Source: Planctomycetota bacterium (GTDB lineage: Bacteria; Planctomycetota; UBA1135; UBA2386). Taken from it: 64,000 nucleotides of DNA. This document shows positions 1 through 9,680 of the stretch, piece after piece (positions within the stretch are counted from its first letter, which is position 1; each line of letters starts with the position of its first letter). The translations under genes were made by a program, and so were the position numbers. A model generated the notes under the pieces. It saw nothing but the letters and a program-made list of their open reading frames with translations. It was not told the DNA's origin and searched no databases. The stretch covers positions 1-64,000 of the forward strand of contig BJHM01000009.1 in the NCBI GenBank assembly GCA_014192625.1, read 5' to 3'.

Positions 1-1
1 G

Positions 2-2458
2 GTCGCGCGCAACGAGCAAGGCTGCGTGACGTTTGCCGGTGTCACCACGCCTGCTCTGGGTAACACGACTGTGCACGACCGGCTCATCGAACCGATGGCA
101 CTTGTCATGACGGATGCGCGAATCGACGAACGTTGCCACGGCGGTGCCCTGCTCAGCGAAGACGGCAACATGATCGGTCTCTGCAACAGCGAGCACGTGC
201 ACAAGGCTGTCGACGAGCCAAAGCTAGCCGACCTGAAGGCCACCAACTTTGGCTTTGCGATCAACTCCGTTCGCATTCGAGAAGTGTTTCAAAAGCAGCT
301 TCAGTCAGCCGCGAAAGTCGCAACTGCGCAGGCCTCGTCGCCGGACAAAAACCACGGGGGATCGCTGGCCGCCATTCGCACCGCAAAGGCCGTTGCCGAT
401 GCGGCAGCTGCCATCGTCATGGTACACAAGGACGCAAACGCACAGGTCGATCTCGGCACCGAAGATCCACTCGCCACCCAGCGGCGCGTTGGCGTTGGCT
501 CGGGTGTGGTGCTCAGCGCGAACGGCCTCGTAATCACAAACCACCACCTGCTTGCGGGAGCAAAGACCGCATTCATTACGCTCGACGACGGCCGAACGCT
601 ACCCGTGCAGCTCGTGCAAGCCGATGTTGGCAGCAACCTGGCCCTGCTCCAATGCGAGTTGCCCGCGCACCAAAAACTCACCGCCATTGCGTGCGGCACC
701 GACGACTCGTTGCCGGGCGCACTGCTGCTGGCACTCGGCCGACCGTCCGGCAGTTCGCTGTCCGTGTCCGTGGGCGTATTGTCCGCGCGCCGCGAAGGTG
801 GCCAGTTGCAGGCCGACGCAAACCTCGGCAATGCCAATGCCGGCGGTGCTTTGATCTCTGCTGCGGGCGAACTGCTCGGCGTTATCGACGGCGGCCGTGT
901 CGACATGGTCGATCGCATGTTCCAGATGCAGGGCGACCGCGCAAAGACCGAGACCAACCTGGGCTTTGCCAAAAGCATCGCGGCAATCCGCTCGATGTTT
1001 GCCGCCGCGATTGCACAGGCCGCAGACGCAGACGAATCGATCCGCGCACCAAAGACCGCTACCGCTGCCGAACTTTTGCAGCGCGCCGGATGTTGCGCAA
1101 CGGCCATGGCGGCTAGTGGCGAAGCGATGCTCAACGTCTACGTACAGAAGAGCCGCAAGCCGGTCGTCAACGAATCCGACAACCCGTTTGCAGAAGCGCA
1201 ACCATCAGAGATGGAGGGCGAAAGCCTCGGCTCGGGCGTGATCATCGACAGCTCGGGCCTCGCGATCAGCAACTGGCATGTGGTGGACTCGGCGACCGAA
1301 CCCGACGGTTCCATGCGGCCAGATTACGCAGTCCGCGCGCGCTCCTTTAACGGCACTTCGTTCGATGTCCAAGTGCTCAGCATCTCGCGCGAAGATGACC
1401 TTTCGCTGCTGCAGCTCGCGCTGCCAGACGGCGAACTTGTGAAGCCAGTGATCTTTGGCGATTCTGCGGCGCTCCAGTGTGGCGATGGCGTGCTGGCGAT
1501 CGGCAATCCGCTCGGCCTCGCAAACACCATCACCGCGGGCATCGTTACCGCGAAGGACCAAGGCATCCATGTGAAGGGTCGCTGGGCCAAACTCGAAAAC
1601 CTGATCGAGACTGATGCCGCGATCAACGGCGGCAACTCGGGCGGTGCGTTGCTCGACCTCAATGGCCGGCTCGTCGGCATCAACAGCGCGGGCAGTAGCG
1701 GACTGTCAAGCCGCGGCTACGCCATCCCGGTTGACCACGTGCGAAAGCAGATCCTCGGACTACTGCTCACCGCCGAAAAACTGCGCAGCCAAAGCATCGG
1801 CATAAACGTCACCGACACCGCAGATGGCGTGGTCATAGAGAACGTCATGCCGTTCTCCCCCGCCGCCCGCGAAAACCTGCAAACCGGCGATCGCATTCGC
1901 GCACTGAACGACACCGCCATTGCGACGAGTCCGGACTTCGCGCTCACGCTGCGAAAGCAGTCAACGGTGCAAGCTGTCACACTGCACCTCGAACGCAATG
2001 GCAAGCCACTCGCGGTAAAGGTCGAAACGCTGTCCGCAGCGCAGTGGGCGGTAGTTCGTCAGGCAGGCATCGAACTCGAAACGGTATCGAGCAGGGCCGA
2101 GGCAAAACTCTTGCAGGACGCCGCCACTGCACTGCATCGCAAGTTTACCGGCGACACGGTGGCGAACCCGGCAGAGCTACCGGAGCAACTGCTGCGCATC
2201 CGGCGCACCGATCAAAAGGTCGCAGACGACAAGGACGCGGTTAAGGCGGGCGATCTATTGCTCGCCGTCGAACAAGACCACGCCTCAGCCGCCGGCGAAG
2301 CAGCATCGCTGCGCAACTTCACGGCAGTGCGCGACGTGCAGGCGTTGTTCAACGACCGCGAACATGGATCTTACGACGGCGCGCAGTTCCGTTGCTGGAT
2401 CTATCGCGACGGCGCGGTGCAGGTCAAAGCCATCACCGCGCGGCGACTCTTGCCGTGA
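2..2458 (+). CDS. Multi-domain trypsin-like (HtrA/S1C) serine protease with PDZ region, 5' end cut by window
   Basis: The reading frame is open from base 2, so the true start lies upstream and the gene is partial. Residues are counted from the GTG at 26. Three trypsin-like domains follow one another. The first is only a C-terminal half (about 1-90) with CHGGAL where GNSGGAL is expected. The second (about 120-330) keeps a His (H174, TNHHL), but the Asp position is Asn (N204, GSNLALL) and the Ser position is Ala (A272, NAGGAL). The third (about 365-580) has a full triad: H418 (SNWHVV), D458 (EDDLSLL) and S538 (GGNSGGAL). A PDZ-like region follows (about 588-668), then a weaker PDZ-like tail with AGDLLLAVEQ. 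It is probably an envelope protein-quality-control protease in which only the last protease domain cleaves; the family assignment is firm and the role is inferred. Confidence 0.85.
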   Translation, partial: VARNEQGCVTFAGVTTPALGNTTVHDRLIEPMALVMTDARIDERCHGGALLSEDGNMIGLCNSEHVHKAVDEPKLADLKATNFGFAINSVRIREVFQKQLQSAAKVATAQASSPDKNHGGSLAAIRTAKAVADAAAAIVMVHKDANAQVDLGTEDPLATQRRVGVGSGVVLSANGLVITNHHLLAGAKTAFITLDDGRTLPVQLVQADVGSNLALLQCELPAHQKLTAIACGTDDSLPGALLLALGRPSGSSLSVSVGVLSARREGGQLQADANLGNANAGGALISAAGELLGVIDGGRVDMVDRMFQMQGDRAKTETNLGFAKSIAAIRSMFAAAIAQAADADESIRAPKTATAAELLQRAGCCATAMAASGEAMLNVYVQKSRKPVVNESDNPFAEAQPSEMEGESLGSGVIIDSSGLAISNWHVVDSATEPDGSMRPDYAVRARSFNGTSFDVQVLSISREDDLSLLQLALPDGELVKPVIFGDSAALQCGDGVLAIGNPLGLANTITAGIVTAKDQGIHVKGRWAKLENLIETDAAINGGNSGGALLDLNGRLVGINSAGSSGLSSRGYAIPVDHVRKQILGLLLTAEKLRSQSIGINVTDTADGVVIENVMPFSPAARENLQTGDRIRALNDTAIATSPDFALTLRKQSTVQAVTLHLERNGKPLAVKVETLSAAQWAVVRQAGIELETVSSRAEAKLLQDAATALHRKFTGDTVANPAELPEQLLRIRRTDQKVADDKDAVKAGDLLLAVEQDHASAAGEAASLRNFTAVRDVQALFNDREHGSYDGAQFRCWIYRDGAVQVKAITARRLLP

Positions 2459-2467
2459 CCAGCAGCG

Positions 2468-4732
2468 TCACTTGGTCTTGAAGTCGACCTTGAGCTTGTT
2501 CTGTTCGCCATTGCCATGCTCCCAGGTCCACTGCGCTACGACATCGCCATGCGGCAGCGGCTCGAACGGATAGAAGGTCACCATGCCAGGTGCCGATGAG
2601 CGGCGGATCTTGCCGTCATCGAACAACATCGCGCCCTTGATCTCTTCGTTGCGAGCACCGATCACCTTGCACGAGTAGGACAGCCGATTGCCGATGCCAG
2701 AAGGACCAAAGTGCAGGGTCAGCGGGAAGCCAACGACCTTGAGGCTGCCCTTGCCTTGCTTCTCCAGCATTGCGACCAGTTCCGGTCCGATTTCAGCAAC
2801 CTCGACTTGGGTCGGCACGCCTTGCAGATGAGGTGTCGGGTAGCTCGTGTAGCCGCCGCTCTTGCTCTTTGGCGAGCCAAGGCCGCTGACCACATTCATC
2901 ACCAGGATGTCGCCGTCGCTGTAGATGCCGGTGGTCAAAAGAAAGTCGTGCACTAGCGCATCGCGGTAACCCGGGATGGCAAGCCAACCCTGAAACATCT
3001 TCTTCGCATCGCCGATCTTGGCACTGGCGTCAACGATCGCCATCTCAGCGAACATGGCGCCAAGACGGGTGCCGCCGAGTTCGATGGACTCGGTGTGCTC
3101 CTTCGTGATGCCGCGCTCAGTCTTATTGGCCTTCAAGTACTCCGCATGGTCATGGCAGCGCGTCGACAAGTTTGAGGACCAGGTCACCGGCGAGCCACCG
3201 CAGGTTTTGCGCGCGGCATTGAGGGCCTCAAGCCACTTCTCGACACCCTTGCTGACCGCCGCCAGCGGCGCAGTGTTGTTCTGGATCGCCTTCAGTGTGG
3301 GGCTCGCCTCAGTCCAAAAGTCCTCCCACTCCTTTTCCAACTGCGCAAGTTTGACCTCGTGGCTGCTATCGAACTGAGCTGCGAGATCGAGCGGCTGCTT
3401 CTTGCCCTCGCTCTTCATCTTTGCGCCGAGTTGATCCATGTCGCGCAACATCTGCGGATCCCTGCGCATCACGTAATCGCAGAACGACCACGCTTTGATG
3501 CGTTGCTCATTGGTGAATGAAGCCGCATCGCAAAACGGCAACTCGCGCGCCGGTACACCACCAGTATTCTTCCACGCCATCTCGAGGTTGAGCGTCTTCC
3601 ATACGTCGAAGTCAGGCGACTGATACTCGCGGTCCTCCTCGCTCGCAACCGTGCCCTGCTGCCGCTTGCGATCGACGGCAAACAAGCGGTTGTTGTTGAA
3701 CATCATGCCGACGAAGGTGTGGCCGATGCCCTCGTTGAATCCCGCAGTAGCAAACCTTGCATAGCCATGCGCAACGTTGCGCACCGCCGCGTCGAGCAGC
3801 ACTTGCACGCTCCCAGTGGCACCAACCTCAACACCGCCAATCTGCGACGTCGACGAGTTCTCAAGCAGCCAGGCAAGGTCCTTCAACTTGTCCGCGTTGG
3901 CCTTCAGGATCTGCTGGTAGGTTTCTTTGCTGGTGAAGAACGCCCACTCGCGCAGCATCTGATCTGGTTTCGTCTCCCACGGGAACGCGACCGCGCAGAC
4001 CTTGAGGGTGCGCTCGGCCCACCGCAGCGCCTCGATCAAATTCGGTTCCTCAGCTTCATCGCCATGCAGCGTGAAGTTCTCCGAGGTGACGGTGATGTAC
4101 GGCACCTGCGCCTTATCGAGCACCGCGCACTTGGCATCCGTCGACTTCTGCACCGGGTAGTCCAGCTTCTGCTGTTCGGTAATCGCCTTCTCAAGCTTCT
4201 TGCTGTTCTCGTAGAGCGTTTGCTCCAGCGCCGTGCCTGACAGCCCGCCGATCTCGCGATACTCGAGAGCTGCTTGCGCCTTTTTGTCGTCGGACACCCA
4301 GCGCAGCACCATTTTCCAGTGCTGGTTGGACTTGTCGGTGCGGCCGGCGGCGGCCCACTTCTCGGCCTGCGCGCGATGGCCGGCGGCCAGCTCTTTTTGC
4401 AGCGTCTCGTAACCCTTGAACAACGCCGTTCCCTCGCTCCCAGTCCCGGTATCCGCCGTCGGATAGACAAACTTCGGGTCCGGGCCCCAAGACTGGCCAA
4501 CCTTCACGTGACCGATTGCTTTATGCGCATCGACGTTGTCCGGATCGTAAAGTTTGAGCACCTGCAACCAGATCAGCTTGGCCTGCCGGGGAAAGCCCTT
4601 GTCGAACGCCTTCTTGGCGAAGGCATTGAGCTTTTGTGCCTGCTTCAGATTGAACTCGGACTCATCATCTTGAGCGGCCGCGAAGGCGGCAAACAGAACG
4701 GCAACGAGGGCAAATCGGACGGTGCGCTTCAT
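2468..4732 (-). CDS. Exported protein with degenerate peptidase-MA-like region and C-terminal CAP (SCP/PR-1) domain
   Basis: I place the start at the ATG at 4732, which opens with a clear signal peptide (MKRTVRFALVAVLFAAFAAAQ); the open frame extends further upstream without a plausible start. The product is 754 residues. The middle resembles the peptidase-MA-like/DUF1570 gluzincin layout of the protein at 39470-41095, but the HEXXH site is not kept: the segment reads NVAHGYARFATAGFNEGIGH. The last part has CAP-domain features (LNAARK, a W..NLS...HAEYL helix, LGAMFAE). It is predicted to be periplasmic or secreted. Its function is unknown; it may bind rather than cut its substrate. Its 3' end lies 9 bases from the convergent protease gene. 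Confidence 0.7.
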   Translation of the reverse strand: MKRTVRFALVAVLFAAFAAAQDDESEFNLKQAQKLNAFAKKAFDKGFPRQAKLIWLQVLKLYDPDNVDAHKAIGHVKVGQSWGPDPKFVYPTADTGTGSEGTALFKGYETLQKELAAGHRAQAEKWAAAGRTDKSNQHWKMVLRWVSDDKKAQAALEYREIGGLSGTALEQTLYENSKKLEKAITEQQKLDYPVQKSTDAKCAVLDKAQVPYITVTSENFTLHGDEAEEPNLIEALRWAERTLKVCAVAFPWETKPDQMLREWAFFTSKETYQQILKANADKLKDLAWLLENSSTSQIGGVEVGATGSVQVLLDAAVRNVAHGYARFATAGFNEGIGHTFVGMMFNNNRLFAVDRKRQQGTVASEEDREYQSPDFDVWKTLNLEMAWKNTGGVPARELPFCDAASFTNEQRIKAWSFCDYVMRRDPQMLRDMDQLGAKMKSEGKKQPLDLAAQFDSSHEVKLAQLEKEWEDFWTEASPTLKAIQNNTAPLAAVSKGVEKWLEALNAARKTCGGSPVTWSSNLSTRCHDHAEYLKANKTERGITKEHTESIELGGTRLGAMFAEMAIVDASAKIGDAKKMFQGWLAIPGYRDALVHDFLLTTGIYSDGDILVMNVVSGLGSPKSKSGGYTSYPTPHLQGVPTQVEVAEIGPELVAMLEKQGKGSLKVVGFPLTLHFGPSGIGNRLSYSCKVIGARNEEIKGAMLFDDGKIRRSSAPGMVTFYPFEPLPHGDVVAQWTWEHGNGEQNKLKVDFKTK

Positions 4733-4903
4733 GACGGGACCTTCGCTGTATGTCCCATTGGGACGAAGCTGCCCAGCATGGCGCGATGGCAGCCACTCCG
4801 CAACTTTCGCCCCTGCCAGACCTAGCTCACAGCAGCAATCGTTGCGCCGTGATTCAAGCTGCACGAGCGACGCGGCCGATACCGCACCTGCCCGCCACCA
4901 AAA

Positions 4904-5305
4904 ATGCGCATTCTAATTGTCGAAGATGACATCACTAGTTGCACTGTCATGGCGCGATTTGTCGCACCTTGGGCAATAGCCGAGGTCGCGCATGATGGAC
5001 AGCAGGCGCTCCAAATGATCCGGGCGCGAATGGCGAATAACGAACCGTTCGACCTGATCCTGCTCGACGTGATGATGCCAATCCTGGACGGCCAACAGGC
5101 GCTCGCCGAGCTGCGTCAGTTGGAACACTTGCATGGCATTCAGCATGCGTATCGAGCCCGGGTTGTGATGACCACGGCACTCGATGACGGCACCAGCATC
5201 ACCGCTGCTTTCCGCATGAAATGCGATGCCTATCTGGTGAAACCGATCCGGCAGGCGGAGCTCCACAAACGGATCGAAGAGTTCGGCTTTCAGCAATCTT
5301 GCTGA
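4904..5305 (+). CDS. Stand-alone response-regulator receiver domain (CheY-like)
   Basis: This 133-residue protein is a single receiver domain. The acidic pocket is E7-D8-D9, the phosphoacceptor is D55 (LILLDVMMP), the switch Thr is T90/T91, and the conserved Lys is K113 (YLVKPIRQ). There is no output domain and no adjacent histidine kinase, so it either signals by protein contact or works with a distant kinase. The stop codon abuts the stop of the convergent yidC gene with no space for a terminator. Confidence 0.9.
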   Translation: MRILIVEDDITSCTVMARFVAPWAIAEVAHDGQQALQMIRARMANNEPFDLILLDVMMPILDGQQALAELRQLEHLHGIQHAYRARVVMTTALDDGTSITAAFRMKCDAYLVKPIRQAELHKRIEEFGFQQSC

Positions 5306-7009
5306 TCACATCATCGGTGGCGGTGCTAGCCCGACAGCATTCGGGTCGATCGGACCAAGGATCCTCTTCACCACTGCCATCTCGGCAAAGGTCCAGAGCA
5401 TCGATGTCACCATGTAGACCATCAGGCCCGCAGCGTAGTTATAGAGGCCAATGCCAAACAGAATCGGCATGTAGCGCATCATCTGCTGCACCTGACGCTG
5501 CTGCGGGTCGGTCGGCAACGGCATTCGCAACTGTAGAAAGATGAACATGCTGATCCAGAGCAGCGGCAGCAGATTGAAGTGATGCGGCCAGAACGGCAGG
5601 TCAAACAGCGTGTCCGGCTGACTGAGATCACTCATGTAGAGGAAGTGCTGGTGACGCAGGTCGTAGGCGGCGCGGAGCGCAGTGAACAGGCCAAGGTAGA
5701 CCGGCATGGTCAGGAAGATCGGCAAGCAACCGCCGATCGGCGGCATCAGCTTGTGCTCACGCTGAAACTTCAGCATCTCCTGCTGGTATTTCTTCTGGTC
5801 GTCGCTGTATCGCACCTTCAGCTCATCGAGCTTCGGCTTCAACACGCCCATGCGCTTTGAGTAAACCCGCATCGACTTCTGCATACGGAAATTCAGTGGT
5901 GCCAGACAGCCGCGCACCAGGATCGTGAGCATCATGATCGCGATGCCCCAGTTGCCGACAAGGGAAGCGAACAGGCCTAGCAGTTGCAGCAACCAACTCG
6001 CCATGTAGCGACCACCAGGGACGCTTACGCAGCAGGTCGGCTCAAGATCGTGTCGGAGGATCGGCAGGAAGCGTTCATAGTCCTTGTCCTCGTCAAATAC
6101 GCGGAACGACTTCGGGCCTAGATAGGCCCCAAACGTCGCCGTTGTGGTCTCGCCTTGCTTTGGGATCGCAAGGTTTAGACTGAGCAATACGCGCGGCACC
6201 GTATTGGCCTTGGTGCTGGAAAAAGAATCGTCGACCGGCGGCAGCGTGGCGGCATCAACCCGCAGCACACAGGACTTCGCAACCGTGTCGATCGGGAACA
6301 GAAAGCCCCCGAAGAAACGGTTGGTGCTGCCGGCCATTGCCAGTTCTTGGCCATTGAGGTCCAGCAGGTCCTGCAGATCCCCCGCCTTCGGCGACACGAA
6401 CTTCTCTGTCTTGTCCTTACCGACGGCGATCCCGACCGCTGGCTGGAAGAACAGCGACGGCTCAGTCTTATTGACCAATGCCGGCCCGCCGAGGCGGCAG
6501 AACATGCGATCGCTACCATCGCGCTTTGCATCTTCGACATTCTTGATCGCCAACTCGATCGACAGTTCGCGCTTGCCGGGTATGGCGCGGAAGGTCTTTT
6601 GAATCGTTAGCCCTTTGCCCGAGTCGATTGTGAAACGCACTCCACCTGCGCCGCCTTCACCATCTGTCAAAATCTCGTGGCGCCACTTTGCAGTGAGCAG
6701 CGGCTCAGAGAACAGCGGCGCACCGCGCGGCTGCTCCTCCAGACGGAACGAATAATCGTTGCCAGACCACAGCAGCAGCAACAGATCGGCGTCGGTCTTT
6801 ACGGCCTTTAGCGAGGTAGCCGCATCGACGTATTGATCGCCGAGTTGCAAGAACACGAGCCCGGCTCCCTGCTCACTGAACTGCGCGAGAAAGCTGCCGG
6901 GCACACCGCGCCGGCCAAACTCATGCATGAACAATCCAGCGTCTTGCTGAGCTGTGATTTGCGCCGCGAGCACACCAAAAAATAAACTGCCTAAGAGACG
7001 AAAATGCAT
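5306..7009 (-). CDS. yidC: Membrane protein insertase YidC
   Basis: YidC inserts proteins into the inner membrane with or without SecYEG. I place the start at the ATG at 7009, giving the signal-anchor MHFRLLGSLFFGVLAAQ, with GGAG about a dozen bases upstream. Residues about 40-330 form the large periplasmic domain typical of Gram-negative YidC. The conserved core begins near residue 345, with LVRGCLAPL carrying the Arg of the hydrophilic groove, a cytoplasmic charged loop, and the hydrophobic segments PIGGCLPIFLTMPVY, LLPLLWISMFIFLQL and MRYMPILFGIGLYNY. At 567 residues it has the usual length. It lies directly downstream of the metallophosphoesterase on the same strand. The usual neighbours rpmH and rnpA are absent. 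Confidence 0.95.
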   Translation of the reverse strand: MHFRLLGSLFFGVLAAQITAQQDAGLFMHEFGRRGVPGSFLAQFSEQGAGLVFLQLGDQYVDAATSLKAVKTDADLLLLLWSGNDYSFRLEEQPRGAPLFSEPLLTAKWRHEILTDGEGGAGGVRFTIDSGKGLTIQKTFRAIPGKRELSIELAIKNVEDAKRDGSDRMFCRLGGPALVNKTEPSLFFQPAVGIAVGKDKTEKFVSPKAGDLQDLLDLNGQELAMAGSTNRFFGGFLFPIDTVAKSCVLRVDAATLPPVDDSFSSTKANTVPRVLLSLNLAIPKQGETTTATFGAYLGPKSFRVFDEDKDYERFLPILRHDLEPTCCVSVPGGRYMASWLLQLLGLFASLVGNWGIAIMMLTILVRGCLAPLNFRMQKSMRVYSKRMGVLKPKLDELKVRYSDDQKKYQQEMLKFQREHKLMPPIGGCLPIFLTMPVYLGLFTALRAAYDLRHQHFLYMSDLSQPDTLFDLPFWPHHFNLLPLLWISMFIFLQLRMPLPTDPQQRQVQQMMRYMPILFGIGLYNYAAGLMVYMVTSMLWTFAEMAVVKRILGPIDPNAVGLAPPPMM

Positions 7010-7057
7010 CCTTACTGATTCTCCGGAGTTGTCGCAGTGCGGGCCGCGCAAACTGGC

Positions 7058-7813
7058 TCAGCGACCCTGCGCGAGCCGTTCGGCGAGGTATTCTGGCAGT
7101 TCCGGAACCGCCCGGATTTTGGCCATCGTGGCGCGAAAGTCATATTCGACGCGGTGGAAACGCACGGCGGTGCCGTCGAACGTAACGAAACTTGAGCGTG
7201 TATCGCCGTCGCGCGGCTGGCCGACGGAGCCGATGTTGATGATCGCCGGTTCGGTGCCGAGCGTGTAGCTCGAGCCAATCTCATTCGGCGTCAGGAATCC
7301 ACCGGCCTTCGGGTAGACCCCAGGAACATGGCTATGGCCGACGAAGCAGATCTTCGCCTTGCCCATCAACTGGAAGCACTCGTCCATCTTGGGACGGTCG
7401 AGAGCGTCGCGCGGCACCAGATATTCGCGCACCGGATCGCGCGGCGAACCGTGCACGCACATCAGTTCGCCTTCACGAAACTCCTTCTGCATGCCGTCGA
7501 GATAGTTCCACATCCGCATGTTCTCTTCGCGCGGACGATCCTTGCGGTTGAGTTGATCGCGGGTCCAGTCGATCGCCGCGCGGGCGCGTGGATTGAAATC
7601 CGACGCGTAGAACATGGCGCCATGTTCGTGATTGCCGAGCAGTGAAAACTCCGCGCGCTGCATCACTGACTGCAAAGTCTGCCGAGGCTCCGCGCCATAG
7701 CCGATGATGTCGCCGAGACAGAAAATCCGCTTGATGGCTTGCTCGTCGATGACGCGCAAGCACGCGTTGAGCGCCTCAGTATTACTATGTATGTCAGAGA
7801 TGAACGCGATCAT
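7058..7813 (-). CDS. Metallophosphoesterase of the YfcE/diadenosine-tetraphosphatase type
   Basis: This 251-residue protein has the full calcineurin-like metal-binding set: D7-X-H9 (SDIHSN), D35 (LGDIIGYG), N61-H62 (GNHEHG), a His in MCVHGSPRD and GHSHVPG near the end. It is a soluble cytoplasmic di-metal phosphohydrolase; the substrate cannot be told from sequence. It precedes yidC on the same strand with a 48-base gap and may be co-transcribed with it. Confidence 0.9.
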   Translation of the reverse strand: MIAFISDIHSNTEALNACLRVIDEQAIKRIFCLGDIIGYGAEPRQTLQSVMQRAEFSLLGNHEHGAMFYASDFNPRARAAIDWTRDQLNRKDRPREENMRMWNYLDGMQKEFREGELMCVHGSPRDPVREYLVPRDALDRPKMDECFQLMGKAKICFVGHSHVPGVYPKAGGFLTPNEIGSSYTLGTEPAIINIGSVGQPRDGDTRSSFVTFDGTAVRFHRVEYDFRATMAKIRAVPELPEYLAERLAQGR

Positions 7814-7904
7814 GGCGCAGCACTAAATGGCGGGATTTCAGGGCGCGAACGGTAAAGACGCAACCGTGCCACCGCCACGATCATCCGGTATCTTCCCGCT
7901 GTCG

Positions 7905-8843
7905 ATGGCAAAGCAGACTGATCCACCCGCGGCCCCCCTCTGGGTAGTGACTGGCCCCACAGCCTCGGGCAAGACTGCGCTCAGCGTCGAATTGGCCGAG
8001 CGAACGGGCGGCGAATTGTTGTCGATGGACTCGATGACGGTTTACCGGCAAATGGACATCGGCACCGCCAAACCAACCGCTGCCGAACGGGCGCGCGTGC
8101 CGCACCACCTGATCGACTTGGTCGTACCGCAGGAGACCTTTGACACGGCGCGCTGGTGCGAACTCGCAGCCAGTACCGTCGCCGAGGTGTTGGCGCGCGG
8201 CAAGCGGCCGATCTTTGTCGGCGGCACGCCACTCTATTTGATGTCCTTCTTCAAGGGATTGATGACGGGCCCTTCGGCAGACGCGGCGCTGCGTGCCGAG
8301 CTATTGGCCCGCGAGATTGCAACCCCTGGCTGCCTGCATGCAGAGCTGCTCGGCTGCGATCCCGCCGCCGCAGAACGCATTCATCACAACGACCAGCGTC
8401 GGCTGGTGCGCGCACTCGAAGTCTTTACCTTGACCGGCAAGCCCATCAGCGAGCAGCAACAGCATTTTGACCGCGTTGAATGGGCGCGCCCTTGCCAACT
8501 AGTCGCCATGCAATGTCCACGCGAAGAGCTGCATTTGCGGGTGAAGGCGCGCACCGAGGCGATGCTCGACGCTGGACTGCTCGACGAAGTTCGCGCGATT
8601 GAACGCGACGGCGGGTTCTCCACCACCTCGGCTGCTGCGATCGGCTACGCCGAATGCCGCGACTTTCTACGCGGCCGCTACAAGGACCGCGAAGAGTTGC
8701 GCAACATGATCCGCCGCCACACGCACCGCCTGATTCGAAGGCAGACCACCTGGCTGCGCCGACTACGCGGAGTGCGCTGGTTGCCGATGGGTAGCAACGT
8801 CGCCGATTTGCACGCCGCTTTCACGCCTCAGCAAACGGATTGA
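7905..8843 (+). CDS. miaA: tRNA dimethylallyltransferase MiaA
   Basis: MiaA adds a dimethylallyl group to N6 of adenosine 37 in tRNAs that read UNN codons. The start is set at the ATG at 7905, just before the core; an upstream ATG at 7827 would add 26 residues that look non-coding. The P-loop is GPTASGKT (residues 17-24), followed by the family motifs DSMTVYRQMDIGTAKP and GGTPLYLMSFFKGL, and later AAIGYAECRDFLRG. At 312 residues it has the typical length. It is divergent from the metallophosphoesterase. Confidence 0.95.
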   Translation: MAKQTDPPAAPLWVVTGPTASGKTALSVELAERTGGELLSMDSMTVYRQMDIGTAKPTAAERARVPHHLIDLVVPQETFDTARWCELAASTVAEVLARGKRPIFVGGTPLYLMSFFKGLMTGPSADAALRAELLAREIATPGCLHAELLGCDPAAAERIHHNDQRRLVRALEVFTLTGKPISEQQQHFDRVEWARPCQLVAMQCPREELHLRVKARTEAMLDAGLLDEVRAIERDGGFSTTSAAAIGYAECRDFLRGRYKDREELRNMIRRHTHRLIRRQTTWLRRLRGVRWLPMGSNVADLHAAFTPQQTD

Positions 8844-9017
8844 GGCGGCAAACTGCGGGCTTTGTTGGTGATTGCCGCGTCGCCGTTTTGCGATCGAGCA
8901 CGATGACTCGACCCCACTGCCGCAGCCAGCATCACTGCAGGTCGGGTCGCTTACTTCGCACGCGCTGTCGACCAGCAACGAATCGCAACGCTTGCCGCCG
9001 CTGCCCCAGTTCCTATC

Positions 9018-9680
9018 GTGCTCCGCCAAGTGACCGATACTCCATCCGATGCAGCCAACCTTGTCGAACGCGCCAAAGCTCTCGGCATCAGCCTGAATGT
9101 CGACAAGGCCGACAGCCTGCTGCGTTACCTCGACGCCATGCTGGCCCTCAATGAACAGGTGAACCTGACCGGCATTCGCGATCGCGAGACCGCGGTGGTG
9201 CTGCACGCGCTCGATGGACTAGCGTTCGCGCTGACGGAGATTGCGCCGCAGCACTTGCTCGATCTGGGGTCGGGCAACGGCTTCCCGGGCGTTGCGGTTG
9301 CGGCACTGCATTCGCGCGCGTCGATCGTGCTGATCGATCGCACCGGCAAAAAAGTTCGCGCCATGGGCGCCTGCCTTATGACGGCTCGCATTCAAGGCGT
9401 GGAGACGATGCAGATAGACGCCGCACAGGCACCCGCGCTCAACCGTGAGATGCGTGGCGCGTTTGACGTAATCACGGCGCGAGCGGTAGGCACGCCTGCT
9501 GCGATTGCGGAAATGGCGCAGCCACTGCTTCGGCCAGGCGGTCATTTGGTGCTGTGGCTCGACGCGGGCGCGGAGGCCGCCGATGTCCTCGACCGGTGCC
9601 AGCGCGAACAAACCATCGAATACAATTTGCCCGAACCGGCAGTTCGTCGGCGGCGACTCGCGGTCTACCGGCTCCGCTGA
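9018..9680 (+). CDS. rsmG: 16S rRNA (guanine-N7)-methyltransferase RsmG
   Basis: RsmG methylates N7 of G527 in 16S rRNA with S-adenosylmethionine. The 220-residue product has the SAM-binding motif LLDLGSGNGFPGV, the upstream NLTGIRD motif, DVITARAVG, and a C-terminal strand reading RRLAVYRL. The start is a GTG at 9018; a second GTG at 9030 is also possible. It follows miaA on the same strand after 174 bases that show no other gene. The usual parA/parB/mnmG partners are absent. Confidence 0.92.
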   Translation: MLRQVTDTPSDAANLVERAKALGISLNVDKADSLLRYLDAMLALNEQVNLTGIRDRETAVVLHALDGLAFALTEIAPQHLLDLGSGNGFPGVAVAALHSRASIVLIDRTGKKVRAMGACLMTARIQGVETMQIDAAQAPALNREMRGAFDVITARAVGTPAAIAEMAQPLLRPGGHLVLWLDAGAEAADVLDRCQREQTIEYNLPEPAVRRRRLAVYRLR

